Part shown: in pieces, positions 50,642-59,937 of the stretch
Numbering within the stretch: the stretch's first letter is position 1
Layout: the number at the start of each line of letters is the position of its first letter
Assembly: GCF_014750685.1 (NCBI RefSeq)
Contig: NZ_JAAXGE010000002.1
Location: 930,001-994,000, forward strand
Length of the DNA: 64,000 bases
Direction of reading: 5' to 3'
Source of the DNA: Bacteroides sp. GM023
GTDB taxonomy: Bacteria; Bacteroidota; Bacteroidia; Bacteroidales; Bacteroidaceae
Position numbers and translations under genes: made by a program
The notes under the pieces: model-generated
The model's input: the letters and a program-made list of their open reading frames with translations, nothing else
Database searches by the model: none
What the model was told of the DNA's origin: nothing

Positions 50642-51479
50642 ATTCAGTGGTAGCCAGCTCCATTTCTGAGTCTGTTTCCAGTTCGGTTTCAGACTCATCA
50701 GCTATTGCTGCTTGCTGTTCCTTAGTCTCGTTAATGGTCGTAATGAATGTCGGGTCTTTCACCTTTTTGATGGCCATTTGGGCAGCATTCTGTTGAGACT
50801 CTTTCTTAGAATACCCCGTACCTGTTCCGGCAGGAAGCCCTTCTATGCGTACTTCTGTCTGAAATACAGGGTTGCTGTCCTGATCGAGGAACTGCTCTAT
50901 CAATTCAAAAGAAACCTCCATCTTGCTTTTCTGACTCCATTCGATTAACTTGGATTTGAAGTTAACCTCTTTACGGGATATTTTATCCAGGTCAATATAC
51001 CGGTTGATGATACGTTGCTCCATAAACTGCTTGCAACGTTCATATCCCTGATCCAGGTAAATAGCTCCGATAAATGCTTCAAAAGCATTTCCGTACATAT
51101 AACTGTTGTGAGAAGAAGAGCGGGTAGAATACTTTATGAGCTTGTCCAACCCAATCTCGACGGCCAACTTGTTCAAAGTCTCCCGTTGTACGATCTTGGA
51201 ACGCGTATTCGTCAGGAAACCTTCCCGTTTCCCTTCAAAACGCTTGTAGACAATATCTCCTACGATGGCGTCAAGGATGGCGTCACCCAAGAACTCCAAG
51301 CGTTCGTTATTTAAAGGACGTCCTTTTTCCGAACGGAGCGAAGTTGACTTGTGCAGAAGAGCCTGCTCGTAAAGCTGGATATTACGCGGATAGAATCCGA
51401 GTATCTGATAAAAACAAAGATAAGACTCTCTGTCCTTGCGGAACAAGAGCCTTATCTTTTCTATTTGGTTACGTAACAC
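50583..51479 (-). CDS. rnc: ribonuclease III
   Basis: 298 residues starting at GTG 51479. The open frame continues to 51686, but that part is antisense-free coding of fabF in another frame and has no RNase III similarity. Catalytic signature NERLEFLGDAILDAIVGD, second site NAFEAFIGAIYLDQGY, then a dsRNA-binding domain (FKSKLIEWSQKSKMEVSFEL to SKKESQQNAAQMAIKKV). The tail beyond about residue 250 is acidic and low in complexity, beyond the usual 230-250 residues. Four bases after fabF stop, so acpP-fabF-rnc is one operon. Confidence 0.93.
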   Translation of the reverse strand: MLRNQIEKIRLLFRKDRESYLCFYQILGFYPRNIQLYEQALLHKSTSLRSEKGRPLNNERLEFLGDAILDAIVGDIVYKRFEGKREGFLTNTRSKIVQRETLNKLAVEIGLDKLIKYSTRSSSHNSYMYGNAFEAFIGAIYLDQGYERCKQFMEQRIINRYIDLDKISRKEVNFKSKLIEWSQKSKMEVSFELIEQFLDQDSNPVFQTEVRIEGLPAGTGTGYSKKESQQNAAQMAIKKVKDPTFITTINETKEQQAAIADESETELETDSEMELATTESTQSKFPYDDPESPDRVLL

Positions 51480-51483
51480 GATA

Positions 51484-52746
51484 TTACTCAGCGTATTTCT
51501 TGAAGATAACGCACGCATTGTGACCGCCGAATCCGAATGTATTGGACAAGGCAACATTAACTTCGCGTTTCTGTGCTTTGTTGAACGTGAAATTAAGGTC
51601 ATAATCGATGTTCTCGTCGTTGTCACCTTCTTCATGGTTGATAGTCGGAGGAACAATACCGTTCTTGATGGCAAGGATACTTGCAATAGATTCTACCGCA
51701 CCGGCAGCACCCAGCAAATGTCCAGTCATTGATTTGGTTGAACTGATGTTCAATTCGAACGCATGATCGCCGAATACTTCCTTGATCGCTTTTGCTTCTG
51801 AAATATCACCCACCGGAGTAGATGTACCGTGTACATTGATATAATCTACTTCTTTCGGGTCCATTTCCGCATCTTCCAGTGCATTCAACATTACCAGTTT
51901 AGCTCCAAGACCTTCCGGATGAGAAGCTGTCAGGTGATGCGCATCCGCAGACATACCTACACCGGCAACTTCTGCATAGATTTTTGCACCGCGTGCTTTA
52001 GCATGTTCCAACTCTTCCAGGATCAGACAACCGCCACCTTCACCCATTACGAAACCGTCACGGCTTGCGCTGAACGGACGTGAAGCCTTGCTGGCTTCGT
52101 CGTTACGGGTTGACAGAGCGTGCATAGCGTTGAAACCACCCACACCTGCAGGGAAGATTGCTGCTTCCGAACCACCGGATACAATTACATTTGCTTTACC
52201 CAGACGAATCAGGTTAAAGGCATCTGCAATGGCATTGGTAGAAGTAGCACATGCTGAACAAGTCGCATAATTAGGACCGTGGAAACCATACATGATAGAA
52301 ATCTGTCCGGCAGCAATATCCGAAATCATCTTTGGAATGAAGAACGGATTAAACTTCGGTCCCATTTCCATATGAGTGTAGTAGTTGCCTACTTCCTCTT
52401 CAAATGTATGTATACCACCAATACCAGCGCCAAAAATAACACCGATTTTGTTCAAGTCTTCTTTTTCTGTGTCAAGCCCTGAATCTTCTACCGCTTCTTT
52501 GGCAACGGCGATGGCATACTGAGTATACAGGTCCATCTTTCTTGCTTCCTTGCGATCGACGTATTTTGTAGCATCGAAGTCTTTCACTTCGCATGCGAAT
52601 TGGGTCTTGAATTGCGACGCATCAAAATGAGTAATAGGTCCTGCTCCACTAACCCCGTTCACAATGTTTTCCCAAAATTCAGGAACGCTATTGCCAACGG
52701 GAGTAATGGCGCCAAGACCTGTTACTACCACTCTTTTTAATTCCAT
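51484..52746 (-). CDS. fabF: 3-oxoacyl-ACP synthase II
   Basis: 420 residues. Condensing enzyme of fatty-acid elongation: active-site Cys in NYATCSACATSTNAIADAF, the two histidines in NVHGTSTPVGD and KSMTGHLLGAAGAVE, and glycine-rich C-terminus SNTFGFGGHNACVIFK. It condenses malonyl-ACP with acyl-ACP in the cytoplasm. It follows acpP by 15 bases and precedes rnc by 4. Confidence 0.98.
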   Translation of the reverse strand: MELKRVVVTGLGAITPVGNSVPEFWENIVNGVSGAGPITHFDASQFKTQFACEVKDFDATKYVDRKEARKMDLYTQYAIAVAKEAVEDSGLDTEKEDLNKIGVIFGAGIGGIHTFEEEVGNYYTHMEMGPKFNPFFIPKMISDIAAGQISIMYGFHGPNYATCSACATSTNAIADAFNLIRLGKANVIVSGGSEAAIFPAGVGGFNAMHALSTRNDEASKASRPFSASRDGFVMGEGGGCLILEELEHAKARGAKIYAEVAGVGMSADAHHLTASHPEGLGAKLVMLNALEDAEMDPKEVDYINVHGTSTPVGDISEAKAIKEVFGDHAFELNISSTKSMTGHLLGAAGAVESIASILAIKNGIVPPTINHEEGDNDENIDYDLNFTFNKAQKREVNVALSNTFGFGGHNACVIFKKYAE

Positions 52747-52761
52747 ATTGATGAAATCGAA

Positions 52762-52998
52762 TTACTTAGCGTGTTCTTCGATATAAGATACAGCATCACC
52801 TACAGTACCAATCTTTTCTGCTTGGTCATCAGGAATAGAGATACCGAATTCTTTTTCGAATTCCATGATAAGTTCTACAGTGTCAAGAGAATCTGCTCCC
52901 AGGTCGTTAGTGAAGCTTGCTTCCGTTGTAACTTCTGATTCTTCTACGCCTAATTTATCAACGATAATCGCTTTTACTCTTGATGCAATTTCAGACAT
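52762..52998 (-). CDS. acpP: acyl carrier protein
   Basis: 78 residues, acidic, four-helix. The phosphopantetheine serine is in [16 protein letters not shown]. It carries acyl chains for FabF encoded next to it. First gene of the operon, with a clear promoter at 53050-53080. Confidence 0.98.
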   Translation of the reverse strand: MSEIASRVKAIIVDKLGVEESEVTTEASFTNDLGADSLDTVELIMEFEKEFGISIPDDQAEKIGTVGDAVSYIEEHAK

Positions 52999-53049
52999 AA
53001 CTTTAAGTTTTTAATTAATAATTAGTTTTATTTCTTTAAATTTGCGGTG

Positions 53050-53080
53050 CAAAGGAATGAATATTTATCGTTTTGCGCAA
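53050..53080 (-). promoter_or_regulatory. promoter of acpP-fabF-rnc
   Basis: On the minus strand TTG (complement of 53078-53080) is followed after 20 bases by TTCCTTTG (complement of 53050-53057), close to TAnnTTTG. The start codon of acpP is about 50 bases downstream. Confidence 0.6.
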
Positions 53081-53147
53081 ATATTTGAGTAAATAAATGC
53101 AAACTTTTGCACATTTTTCACTGTTTTGTGCATCGAATATGAGAGTT

Positions 53148-53723
53148 ATGAAGAAAAACATCGCAATTTTCGCTTCCGGTTCCGGCTCTAATGCTGAGAA
53201 TATTATCCGGTATTTCCAAAAAAACGATTCCGTTCAGGTTTCGTTGGTACTTTCTAATAAGAGTGATGCTTATGTTTTGGAGCGTGCGCATCGTCTTGGA
53301 GTGCCCTGTAACGTATTCCCAAAGGAAGATTGGATAGCCGGAGACGAAATTCTGGCTGTTTTGCAGGAGGCTCGTATTGATTTTATCGTGTTGGCAGGCT
53401 TTCTGGTTCGTGTGCCCGATCTGCTTTTGCATGCTTATCCCGATAAAATAATAAATATACATCCGGCTCTTTTGCCTAAATACGGTGGAAAAGGAATGTA
53501 TGGTGATCGTGTCCACGAAGCAGTAGTAGCTGCCGGTGAAAAAGAAAGCGGCATCACTATACATTATATTAATGAGCATTATGATGAAGGGAACACAATC
53601 TTCCAGGCAACTTGTCCCGTACTTTCGACAGATTCTCCTGATGATGTCGCCAAGAAAGTACATGCTTTGGAATACGAGCACTTCCCGCAAATTATAGAGA
53701 AAGTATTAGGTAACAAGTTTTAA
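53148..53723 (+). CDS. purN: phosphoribosylglycinamide formyltransferase
   Basis: 191 residues from ATG 53148 (53139 is also possible). N-terminal NIAIFASGSGSNAENIIRYF binds GAR; catalytic Asn-His in NIHPALLPKYGGKGMYG and Asp in HYDEGNTIFQ. It adds formyl from 10-formyl-THF to GAR in purine synthesis. Single gene, divergent from acpP and convergent with pdxB. Confidence 0.97.
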   Translation: MKKNIAIFASGSGSNAENIIRYFQKNDSVQVSLVLSNKSDAYVLERAHRLGVPCNVFPKEDWIAGDEILAVLQEARIDFIVLAGFLVRVPDLLLHAYPDKIINIHPALLPKYGGKGMYGDRVHEAVVAAGEKESGITIHYINEHYDEGNTIFQATCPVLSTDSPDDVAKKVHALEYEHFPQIIEKVLGNKF

Positions 53724-53728
53724 ATAAT

Positions 53729-53824
53729 AAGTATTAAGTATTATGCCATTCGGATAATCGTTCGACAGAACCTTATTAGAATTCCAGGCAGCTACGGTTA
53801 ATACTTAAAACTTATACCTAATAC
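53729..53824. terminator. long-range inverted repeat between purN and pdxB
   Basis: Arms 53729-53744 and 53809-53824 (TAAGTATTAAGTATTA type) pair over 16 positions with one mismatch, around a 64-base loop. The right arm runs into the pdxB stop region. A/T-only arms make this a weak terminator; it could be a decayed repeat. Confidence 0.5.
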
Positions 53825-54858
53825 TTTATTATATAAGCTGTCTCCTCTCTTCTTAAAGGATAATCTCCACGCAAGGTCTCGAATAGCTCCGGTTGACTTT
53901 TCAATCGGTCGCTGTCTTCGACTGGATTATACATTTGAAGGAGTGCGTCTTCGTGACTTTTTGCATGAATAACAGGAAAAGCAGGAGCCGGTGCATTGAT
54001 CTCATAATCTCCATCTATCTGAAAGAACTTGCAAATCGCATCCAGTGACATACGGGTTGCGTTGGCTTTCCCGTCAGCAGAGTAGCCGGCAATATGCGGG
54101 GTGCCGATGATAACTTTTTCCAGCAGTTCTCGATTGATTTCCGGTTCGTGCTCCCATACATCAATAATGGCATCCGAAATAGCCTGGCTGTTTAAAGCAT
54201 TTAAAAGAGCATCTGTTTCAATGACTTCACCCCGTGAAGTATTGATGATAACCGGCTTCCGTTTAAGTGAAAGAAAGAAGTTTTCGTCAGCCAAATGGAA
54301 GGTCTTATATTTCCCTTCTTTATATAAAGGTACGTGGAAAGTGATGATATCACATTCTTCCGCTATTTTATCCAAAGAAGAGAAATTCCCTTTTCCTTCT
54401 TTCTCTTCTCGTGGTAAGTCATTCAATAGAATGCGCATGCCGAAATCTTGTGCCACTTTAGCCACCTTGCTTCCTACATTACCTACGCCTATAATCCCGA
54501 TAGTCAGTTCATCCAGTCTTTTATTCCTGACAGACTTCCATACAAGAAGCGATGATTGTATATATTGGGCAACAGAAGCGGAATTGCATCCCGGTGCATT
54601 CGTCCATTCGATACCTGCCTGCTTGCAATACTCCGTATCGATATGGTCGAAACCAATGGTTGCCGTAGCAATGAACTTCACCCGGCTACCTTCCAATAAT
54701 TCACGGTTACAATGCGTGCGGGTACGGACAATAAGTGCATCCGCATCCTGTACCAATTCCGGAGTGAAATCCTTTCCCGGAGCATAGATTACCTCATCGG
54801 CTATTCCCTGAACCGCCTCTTTTATAGATGGTATTTTATTATCTATAATAATTTTCAT
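53818..54858 (-). CDS. pdxB: 4-phosphoerythronate dehydrogenase
   Basis: 346 residues from ATG 54858 (an in-frame start at 54882 adds eight). D-isomer 2-hydroxyacid dehydrogenase fold: NAD-binding GIIGVGNVGSKVAKVA, catalytic Arg in INTSRGEVIETDALLNAL, Glu in EPEINRELLEKV, His in GTPHIAGYSADGKANATRM. The C-terminal extension is typical of PdxB and separates it from SerA. It makes 2-oxo-3-hydroxy-4-phosphobutanoate in vitamin B6 synthesis. Promoter at 54892. Confidence 0.95.
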   Translation of the reverse strand: MKIIIDNKIPSIKEAVQGIADEVIYAPGKDFTPELVQDADALIVRTRTHCNRELLEGSRVKFIATATIGFDHIDTEYCKQAGIEWTNAPGCNSASVAQYIQSSLLVWKSVRNKRLDELTIGIIGVGNVGSKVAKVAQDFGMRILLNDLPREEKEGKGNFSSLDKIAEECDIITFHVPLYKEGKYKTFHLADENFFLSLKRKPVIINTSRGEVIETDALLNALNSQAISDAIIDVWEHEPEINRELLEKVIIGTPHIAGYSADGKANATRMSLDAICKFFQIDGDYEINAPAPAFPVIHAKSHEDALLQMYNPVEDSDRLKSQPELFETLRGDYPLRREETAYIIKY

Positions 54859-54891
54859 ATACAATTCATCTTTAATACCCACAAAGGTAAC

Positions 54892-54899
54892 AAATAAAA
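54892..54899 (-). promoter_or_regulatory. -7 element of pdxB
   Basis: Reads TACCTTTG on the minus strand, a full TAnnTTTG match, 33 bases before the ATG. Confidence 0.55.
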
Positions 54900-54912
54900 A
54901 AGTAAGAAACGG

Positions 54913-54943
54913 TTGCTTGTCTGAAAAATATTACATAGATTTG
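54913..54943 (+). promoter_or_regulatory. promoter of the LOS core operon
   Basis: TTG at 54913-54915, 20-base spacer, then TAGATTTG at 54936-54943: a full match to the Bacteroides sigma-ABfr promoter. The DUF4254 ATG is 33 bases downstream. Confidence 0.7.
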
Positions 54944-54975
54944 CCCTATTATATACCTATAAGCTAGTTAAGATT

Positions 54976-55581
54976 ATGACATTTAGTAACCTTTGCAACG
55001 AGATTTTTTGGAAATCTACCAATGATTACCATGTAACGGATAGTGTAGATGCACCGATGAACAATCCTTACGAGTTGAAAACTATTGAGTATTATTTGTA
55101 TCTGAAGAATTGGATTGATGCTGTTCAATGGCATTTTGAGGATATAATCCGTGATCCCCAAATTGATCCGGTAGCAGCATTGGCATTGAAAAGACGAATT
55201 GATAAATCAAATCAAGATCGTACAGATTTGGTCGAATTGATCGATAGTTACTTCCTGGATAAATATAAAGAGGTAAAGTCTCTGCCGGATGCAACAATTA
55301 ACACGGAAAGTCCTGCATGGGCAATCGACCGTTTGTCTATTCTTGCGTTGAAAATATACCACATGCAACAAGAAGTAGACCGTACGGATACTACTGAAGA
55401 ACATCGTGCGCAATGCCAAACGAAACTGAATATTTTGTTGGAACAACGTAAGGATCTTTCTGCTGCTATTGATCAACTATTGGATGATATTGAAGCAGGA
55501 AGAAAATATATGAAGGTATACAAACAGATGAAAATGTATAATGACCCGGCATTGAATCCGGTGCTTTATGCGAAAAAATAA
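54976..55581 (+). CDS. DUF4254 protein at the head of the LOS core cluster
   Basis: 201 residues, no signal peptide or membrane segment, largely helical. Matches the DUF4254 family by NNPYELKTIEYYLYLKNWIDAVQWHFEDIIRDP and SIDRLSILALKIYHMQQEVDRTD-like blocks (NESPAWAIDRLSILALKIYHM region). Function unknown, but the family sits with GT9 genes in Bacteroidetes. The GT9 ATG follows the stop by 3 bases, so the two are coupled. A role in LPS core assembly is inferred from position only. Confidence 0.85.
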   Translation: MTFSNLCNEIFWKSTNDYHVTDSVDAPMNNPYELKTIEYYLYLKNWIDAVQWHFEDIIRDPQIDPVAALALKRRIDKSNQDRTDLVELIDSYFLDKYKEVKSLPDATINTESPAWAIDRLSILALKIYHMQQEVDRTDTTEEHRAQCQTKLNILLEQRKDLSAAIDQLLDDIEAGRKYMKVYKQMKMYNDPALNPVLYAKK

Positions 55582-55584
55582 CGA

Positions 55585-56616
55585 ATGGCGCGTATTCTCA
55601 TTATTCGTTTTTCAGCTTTTGGTGATGTAGCCATGACAATTCCGGTGATACATTCACTGGCTGTACAATATCCTCAGCACGAAATAACAGTGTTAAGTCG
55701 TGCTGTTTGGCAACCGCTTTTTCAGAGTTTGCCAGATAATGTAAGTTTTGTAGGGGCTGATTTAACAGGCAAGCATAAAGGACTATGGGGATTGAATAGT
55801 CTCTATTCGGAATTGAAGGCAATGAACTTTGATTATGTTGCAGACTTTCACCATGTGCTTCGTGCAAAATATTTATGTTGGAGATTTCGTCTTGCTAATA
55901 TACCAGTAGCTTCTATTTGTAAAGGTAGAGCTGGTAAAAAGAAACTAATTCGCCGCCATCACAAAGTGATGGAAAATCAAAAAAGTTCTTTCCGTCGGTA
56001 TGCGGATGTACTTGAAAAATTGGGTTTGCCAGTTTTGTTGAATTTTTCTTCTATCTATGGAGAAGGAAAAGGGGACTTTGCAGAAATAGAACCTGTTACT
56101 GGACCTAAAGGGGAGCAGAAGTGGATTGGTATAGCTCCTTTTGCCAAGCATATAGGCAAGATTTATCCGATTGAATTACAGGAGCAGATTATAGCTCATT
56201 TCGCAGCTGATTCAAGGGTTAAAGTTTTTCTTTTTGGAGGCGGACAAAAAGAACAGGAGGTTTTTGATGCATGGATGGCCAAATATCCTTCAGTAGTTTC
56301 GATGATAGGTAAGTTGAATATGCGTACAGAATTGAATTTGATGAGCCATTTGGATGTGATGCTCTCAATGGATTCTGCTAATATGCATTTGGCGTCCCTA
56401 GTCAATATTCCGGTCGTTTCTGTTTGGGGAGCTACTCATCCCTATGCCGGCTTTATGGGTTGGAAGCAACTGCCGGTCAATACAGTACAGCTTGATTTAT
56501 TATGTCGCCCTTGTTCGGTGTATGGCCAGAAACCCTGTTGGCGTGGCGACTATGCGTGTCTGAGAGACATAAAACCGGAACAGGTAATCGCTAAAATAGA
56601 GGGGATTATAGATTAA
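55585..56616 (+). CDS. GT9 (heptosyltransferase-like) glycosyltransferase
   Basis: 343 residues. N-terminal ILIIRFSAFGDVAMTIPVIHSLAVQYP is the GT9 start; later IGIAPFAKHIGKIYPIELQEQII, LFGGGQKEQE and MSMDSANMHLASLVNIPVVSVWGATHPYAGFMGW fit the GT-B fold donor site. It would add heptose or another sugar to the lipid A core on the inner face of the membrane. Second gene of the LOS operon; GT4 follows after about 56 bases. Confidence 0.92.
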   Translation: MARILIIRFSAFGDVAMTIPVIHSLAVQYPQHEITVLSRAVWQPLFQSLPDNVSFVGADLTGKHKGLWGLNSLYSELKAMNFDYVADFHHVLRAKYLCWRFRLANIPVASICKGRAGKKKLIRRHHKVMENQKSSFRRYADVLEKLGLPVLLNFSSIYGEGKGDFAEIEPVTGPKGEQKWIGIAPFAKHIGKIYPIELQEQIIAHFAADSRVKVFLFGGGQKEQEVFDAWMAKYPSVVSMIGKLNMRTELNLMSHLDVMLSMDSANMHLASLVNIPVVSVWGATHPYAGFMGWKQLPVNTVQLDLLCRPCSVYGQKPCWRGDYACLRDIKPEQVIAKIEGIID

Positions 56617-56672
56617 TATTTTTCGATAGAAAATCTGATTATTTCAAATTGGATGAGTGGCAGAGTTTAAAG

Positions 56673-57752
56673 ATGATGAAAAAAGAAATGCAACACAAGA
56701 AAAAAGTACTGATAGACCTGACAAATTACGGTAGCCTCACAGCAGGCTTTGGACAGATAGCTGCCAATTATGCGGCGGCTTTTTCATCCATGCCGATAGA
56801 TGATCTTCATTTTGTATATTTGTTGAGGCAGAAATATGCGCAAGATTTTGGCGAGAATGTGACCTCTGTCCCAATACGTCGTATCAATAAGTTTTTTCCT
56901 TTTACTCTTCCTAAGGTGGATGTGTGGCATGCAGTGAATCAGCAGCGAAAGTTGTTGCGTATTGCCGGTGGTACAAAGTTTATCTTTACCATACATGACT
57001 TTAATTTCCTGACAGAGAAAAAGCCTTGGAAGGCTAAAATGTATCTTCGCCGAATGCAGAATAAAGTCAATAAGGCGGCGGTAGTTACTACGATTTCTCA
57101 TTATGTGGCGGATGTCATTCGTCAGCATATCGATCTGAAGGGAAAAGAAATCCGGGTTATCTATAATGGGGTGGAGAAGATTGATACGTTGGAAGGAACA
57201 AGACCTGCTTTTGCTACGGGACGTCCTTTCTTTTTTACGATTGGACAAATCCGTAGAAAAAAGAATTTCCATCTCTTAGTTGACGTCATGCGCCATTTCC
57301 CGGAATATGATTTATATATTTGTGGTGACGCTCATTTTGCTTATGCTGAAGAAGTGCGTAATCTGATTCGTGAAAATCAGCTCACTAATGTCTTTTTGAC
57401 GGATGTTATCTCTCAAAGTGAAAAGATTTGGTTATATCGGAACTGTGAAGCGTTCTTGTTTCCCAGTGAGGGCGAAGGTTTTGGATTGCCGGTAGTGGAA
57501 GCCATGCAGTTTGGAAAGGCTGTATTTGCTGCTAATCGCACTAGTTTGCCGGAAGTTTGTAATGGACACGCTATCATGTGGGATCATTTGGATACAGAAT
57601 CTATGGTGCAAAGTATCCGGGAACACCTGCCTGATTTCTATAAAGACAAGGATCGCTTGGGAAAAATCAAAGAACATGCCGCTTCATTCAGTTACGAGAA
57701 GCATATACAAGCCTATCTTGATTTATATCGGGAGTTAGCCCAATTGTCTTAG
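56673..57752 (+). CDS. GT4-type glycosyltransferase
   Basis: 359 residues from ATG 56673; an ATG at 56649 in frame is equally possible and would add eight residues. GT-B fold: KFIFTIHDFNFLTEKKPWKAKMYLRRMQ, FFFTIGQIRRKKNFHLLVDVM, and the donor-site EX7E block FLFPSEGEGFGLPVVEAMQFGKAVFAANRTSLPEV. It transfers a nucleotide-activated sugar, probably in LOS core synthesis. Its 3' end overlaps the convergent GT9 gene by 18 bases. Confidence 0.9.
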   Translation: MMKKEMQHKKKVLIDLTNYGSLTAGFGQIAANYAAAFSSMPIDDLHFVYLLRQKYAQDFGENVTSVPIRRINKFFPFTLPKVDVWHAVNQQRKLLRIAGGTKFIFTIHDFNFLTEKKPWKAKMYLRRMQNKVNKAAVVTTISHYVADVIRQHIDLKGKEIRVIYNGVEKIDTLEGTRPAFATGRPFFFTIGQIRRKKNFHLLVDVMRHFPEYDLYICGDAHFAYAEEVRNLIRENQLTNVFLTDVISQSEKIWLYRNCEAFLFPSEGEGFGLPVVEAMQFGKAVFAANRTSLPEVCNGHAIMWDHLDTESMVQSIREHLPDFYKDKDRLGKIKEHAASFSYEKHIQAYLDLYRELAQLS

Positions 57753-58793
57753 TGTTGAAGTTAATTGCTCATATACTTTTTCGGGAGTAATTAATGCAAA
57801 ACGTTCTTCATGGGTCAATGTCACTTGTTGTTCCAGCGGAAGAATGTCGTCAGGACTAATCCCCTTGGCAAGTACGGAATTTGCAGGTAACCACATAGAT
57901 TTCGAAGCACTTGGTGAGTAGATGGAGAATGAGGGAATTCCGAGAGATTGGGCAATGTGCCGGGCTCCTCCTTCGTTCCCGAAATAAAACGAACAGTTGG
58001 CACAGAGGGCAACCAGTTGCCGTAATGAGGAGGCTTGTATATTAATCTTGATACGTTCCGGACATCCCAATTCCTTGTAGATATTTCTTGCATCTTCTTC
58101 TTCGTACCCCGGTGCGTAGTTGAAGATCATTTGTATGTCCTTGTGTTCTTCCAATATTTTCTGAAGTGTAGCTATCATGAATCCCGTGTCCCATTTCTTA
58201 TGAATAAGTTTAGTTGTGACTCCTATTAGGAATACAGGGTGCGCGAAATCTATCCCTTCCTTTTTCATATAGCATCGAAAATCTTCTTTCTCTTGGGCAG
58301 TAAGATATAACTTAAATTCTTTTGTGTATTGAATAGGGCTGATCTTTTCTAATGGTGCAGCAAGTAATAGATTACGTTGTACCATGTCAGTTGTTAGTTC
58401 TTTGCTGTAAGTGTCTGTCCGATAGTTTAGTAGAAAGCGTGTATATCCTTTGATACGTCCTATTCGGAAAGGGGTTTTTAGTGAAAAAAGAGAGAAAAAA
58501 AGAGTCCGGATGGTAGAACGCATATCGATGATTGCATCGTATTTGTCTTGATGCATTACTTGCCATACTTTTTTTATATAAGAGGTAAATGGTTTATTCT
58601 CGTCTTTGTCAAAGGTAATGACTTTATCGATGTCCGGATGCCCCTCATAGAGCGGGGCTATATTTTTATTAAGCACAAAGTGTATTTCAGCATCAGGGAA
58701 ACTTTTTTTCAGCGTACTGCACAATGGAATAGCTAGAATGGAGTCTCCTATTTGTCTAAATCGAATAATCAGAATTTTTTTGATTGGTTTCAT
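57735..58793 (-). CDS. GT9 (heptosyltransferase-like) glycosyltransferase, second
   Basis: 352 residues. Starts KKILIIRFRQIGDSILAIPLCSTLKKSFPDAEIHFVLN, with GVTTKLIHKKWDTGFMIATLQ and FGNEGGARHIAQSLGIPSFSIYSPSASKSMW in the donor domain. Same family as the gene at 55585 but clearly different in sequence, so likely a different step in core assembly. Transcribed toward the GT4 gene, with an 18-base tail overlap, and divergent from the kinase gene at 59026. Confidence 0.92.
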   Translation of the reverse strand: MKPIKKILIIRFRQIGDSILAIPLCSTLKKSFPDAEIHFVLNKNIAPLYEGHPDIDKVITFDKDENKPFTSYIKKVWQVMHQDKYDAIIDMRSTIRTLFFSLFSLKTPFRIGRIKGYTRFLLNYRTDTYSKELTTDMVQRNLLLAAPLEKISPIQYTKEFKLYLTAQEKEDFRCYMKKEGIDFAHPVFLIGVTTKLIHKKWDTGFMIATLQKILEEHKDIQMIFNYAPGYEEEDARNIYKELGCPERIKINIQASSLRQLVALCANCSFYFGNEGGARHIAQSLGIPSFSIYSPSASKSMWLPANSVLAKGISPDDILPLEQQVTLTHEERFALITPEKVYEQLTSTLRQLG

Positions 58794-58821
58794 GCTTGAA
58801 TCTCTTTATACTTTTGTCGTG

Positions 58822-58829
58822 CAAACATA
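58822..58829 (-). promoter_or_regulatory. -7 element of the minus-strand GT9 gene
   Basis: Reads TATGTTTG on the minus strand, a full TAnnTTTG match, 28 bases before the ATG. Confidence 0.5.
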
Positions 58830-58979
58830 ACTAAAAAAAAGCATTTATGTCTAAATATAAATGAAAAGAAAAAAGAAAAAACGACTAAAGTTGTTCCTGA
58901 CCATGCCTGTATGTGGAGAGAGTTGGCCAATCTTTGTGAGAAAAGAGAAAAATATAGCCGGAATGTGGCCTAATTTCTT

Positions 58980-58987
58980 TATCTTTG
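58980..58987 (+). promoter_or_regulatory. -7 element of the WaaP-like kinase gene
   Basis: TATCTTTG matches TAnnTTTG, 38 bases before the ATG; no clear -33 TTG. The rest of the 232-base gap 58794-59025 is A-rich with nothing else recognised. Confidence 0.45.
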
Positions 58988-59025
58988 CTCAATCTTTGTA
59001 ATTAGTATTAGTATAGGAGAGTGTA

Positions 59026-59937
59026 ATGAGAGTGATTGTAAATCCCAAGTACGCGCATTTGCAGAAGGAGATAGAAGAAATTCCGAGATCCTTCCAGAAT
59101 GAAGGAGATGTGGTGTACGATGGTCGTAATGTTCTAAAACGAATTAGCTTGGGCAGCATTGATGTTGTGGTGAAGAGCTTTAAAAAGCCTCACATCATTA
59201 ATCGTGTTGTATATTCGTTTTTCCGTCAATCGAAAGCAGAGCGTTCCTATATTTATTCTATGGAGATCCAGCAACATGGTTTTGACACTCCCGAGCCAGT
59301 TGCTATGATTGAACAATTTCAGCATAGTCTCCTTTCACATAGCTATTACATTTGTTGTTATGATGGTGGTGAAACTGTCCGTTCCCTGATGGATGGAAAA
59401 GTAGAAGGAAATGAAGACAAACTTTCTGCTTTTGCACACTATACTGCTGCCTTGCATCAGGCCGGTATCTTGCATTTGGACTATTCTCCCGGCAATATAT
59501 TGATTCATCAGAATGATACGAATGAATATAGCTTCTCTTTAGTCGACGTGAATCGCATGCAACTGCTATCGGATATTGATTGTGATACTGTATGCCGTAA
59601 TATGTGCCGTTTGTGTATCTCTCGTGAGGTGCTGACTTATATAATGACAGAATATGCTTCTTTGCGGGGCTGGGATATAGAATCTACTGTCAGCCTGGCT
59701 CTTCGTTATAGCGATCAGTTCTTTACTCATTATATTTATCGTCGTGCGGCACGGAAAGAAAAAGAAAAGCATATTGTATCCCTGATTTTATTCTTCCGTT
59801 TATATCGTTCCGTACGCAGATTCTTTTCTTGGGAACCGCATATCTCGCGTTTTTTATTGAAAAAAGAAAAGAGCATTTATGATACATACTTGTATCAGTA
59901 TGATTATTGCGACCTGCTTTCTGCTGATTATCAATGA
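59026..59937 (+). CDS. lipopolysaccharide kinase, WaaP/Kdo-kinase family
   Basis: 303 residues. Protein-kinase-like fold: Lys in SIDVVVKSFKKP, ESYIYSMEIQQHGFDTPEPVAMIE-like lobe (residues about 65-95), catalytic loop LHLDYSPGNILIH with the Asp, and metal-binding SLVDVNRMQLL. The C-terminal part is basic. Family members phosphorylate heptose or Kdo of the inner core. Its place among core glycosyltransferases agrees. The stop codon abuts the stop of the convergent FkbM gene with no gap. Confidence 0.88.
   Translation: MRVIVNPKYAHLQKEIEEIPRSFQNEGDVVYDGRNVLKRISLGSIDVVVKSFKKPHIINRVVYSFFRQSKAERSYIYSMEIQQHGFDTPEPVAMIEQFQHSLLSHSYYICCYDGGETVRSLMDGKVEGNEDKLSAFAHYTAALHQAGILHLDYSPGNILIHQNDTNEYSFSLVDVNRMQLLSDIDCDTVCRNMCRLCISREVLTYIMTEYASLRGWDIESTVSLALRYSDQFFTHYIYRRAARKEKEKHIVSLILFFRLYRSVRRFFSWEPHISRFLLKKEKSIYDTYLYQYDYCDLLSADYQ

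Noticed and set aside
51480..51686. N-terminal extension of RNase III by 69 residues
   Set aside because: It lies wholly within fabF in another frame and lacks family similarity; GTG 51479, right after the fabF stop, is the likely start.
54101..54787. 228-codon plus-strand frame opposite pdxB
   Set aside because: Low-complexity Ser-rich antisense frame; pdxB catalytic motifs are intact.
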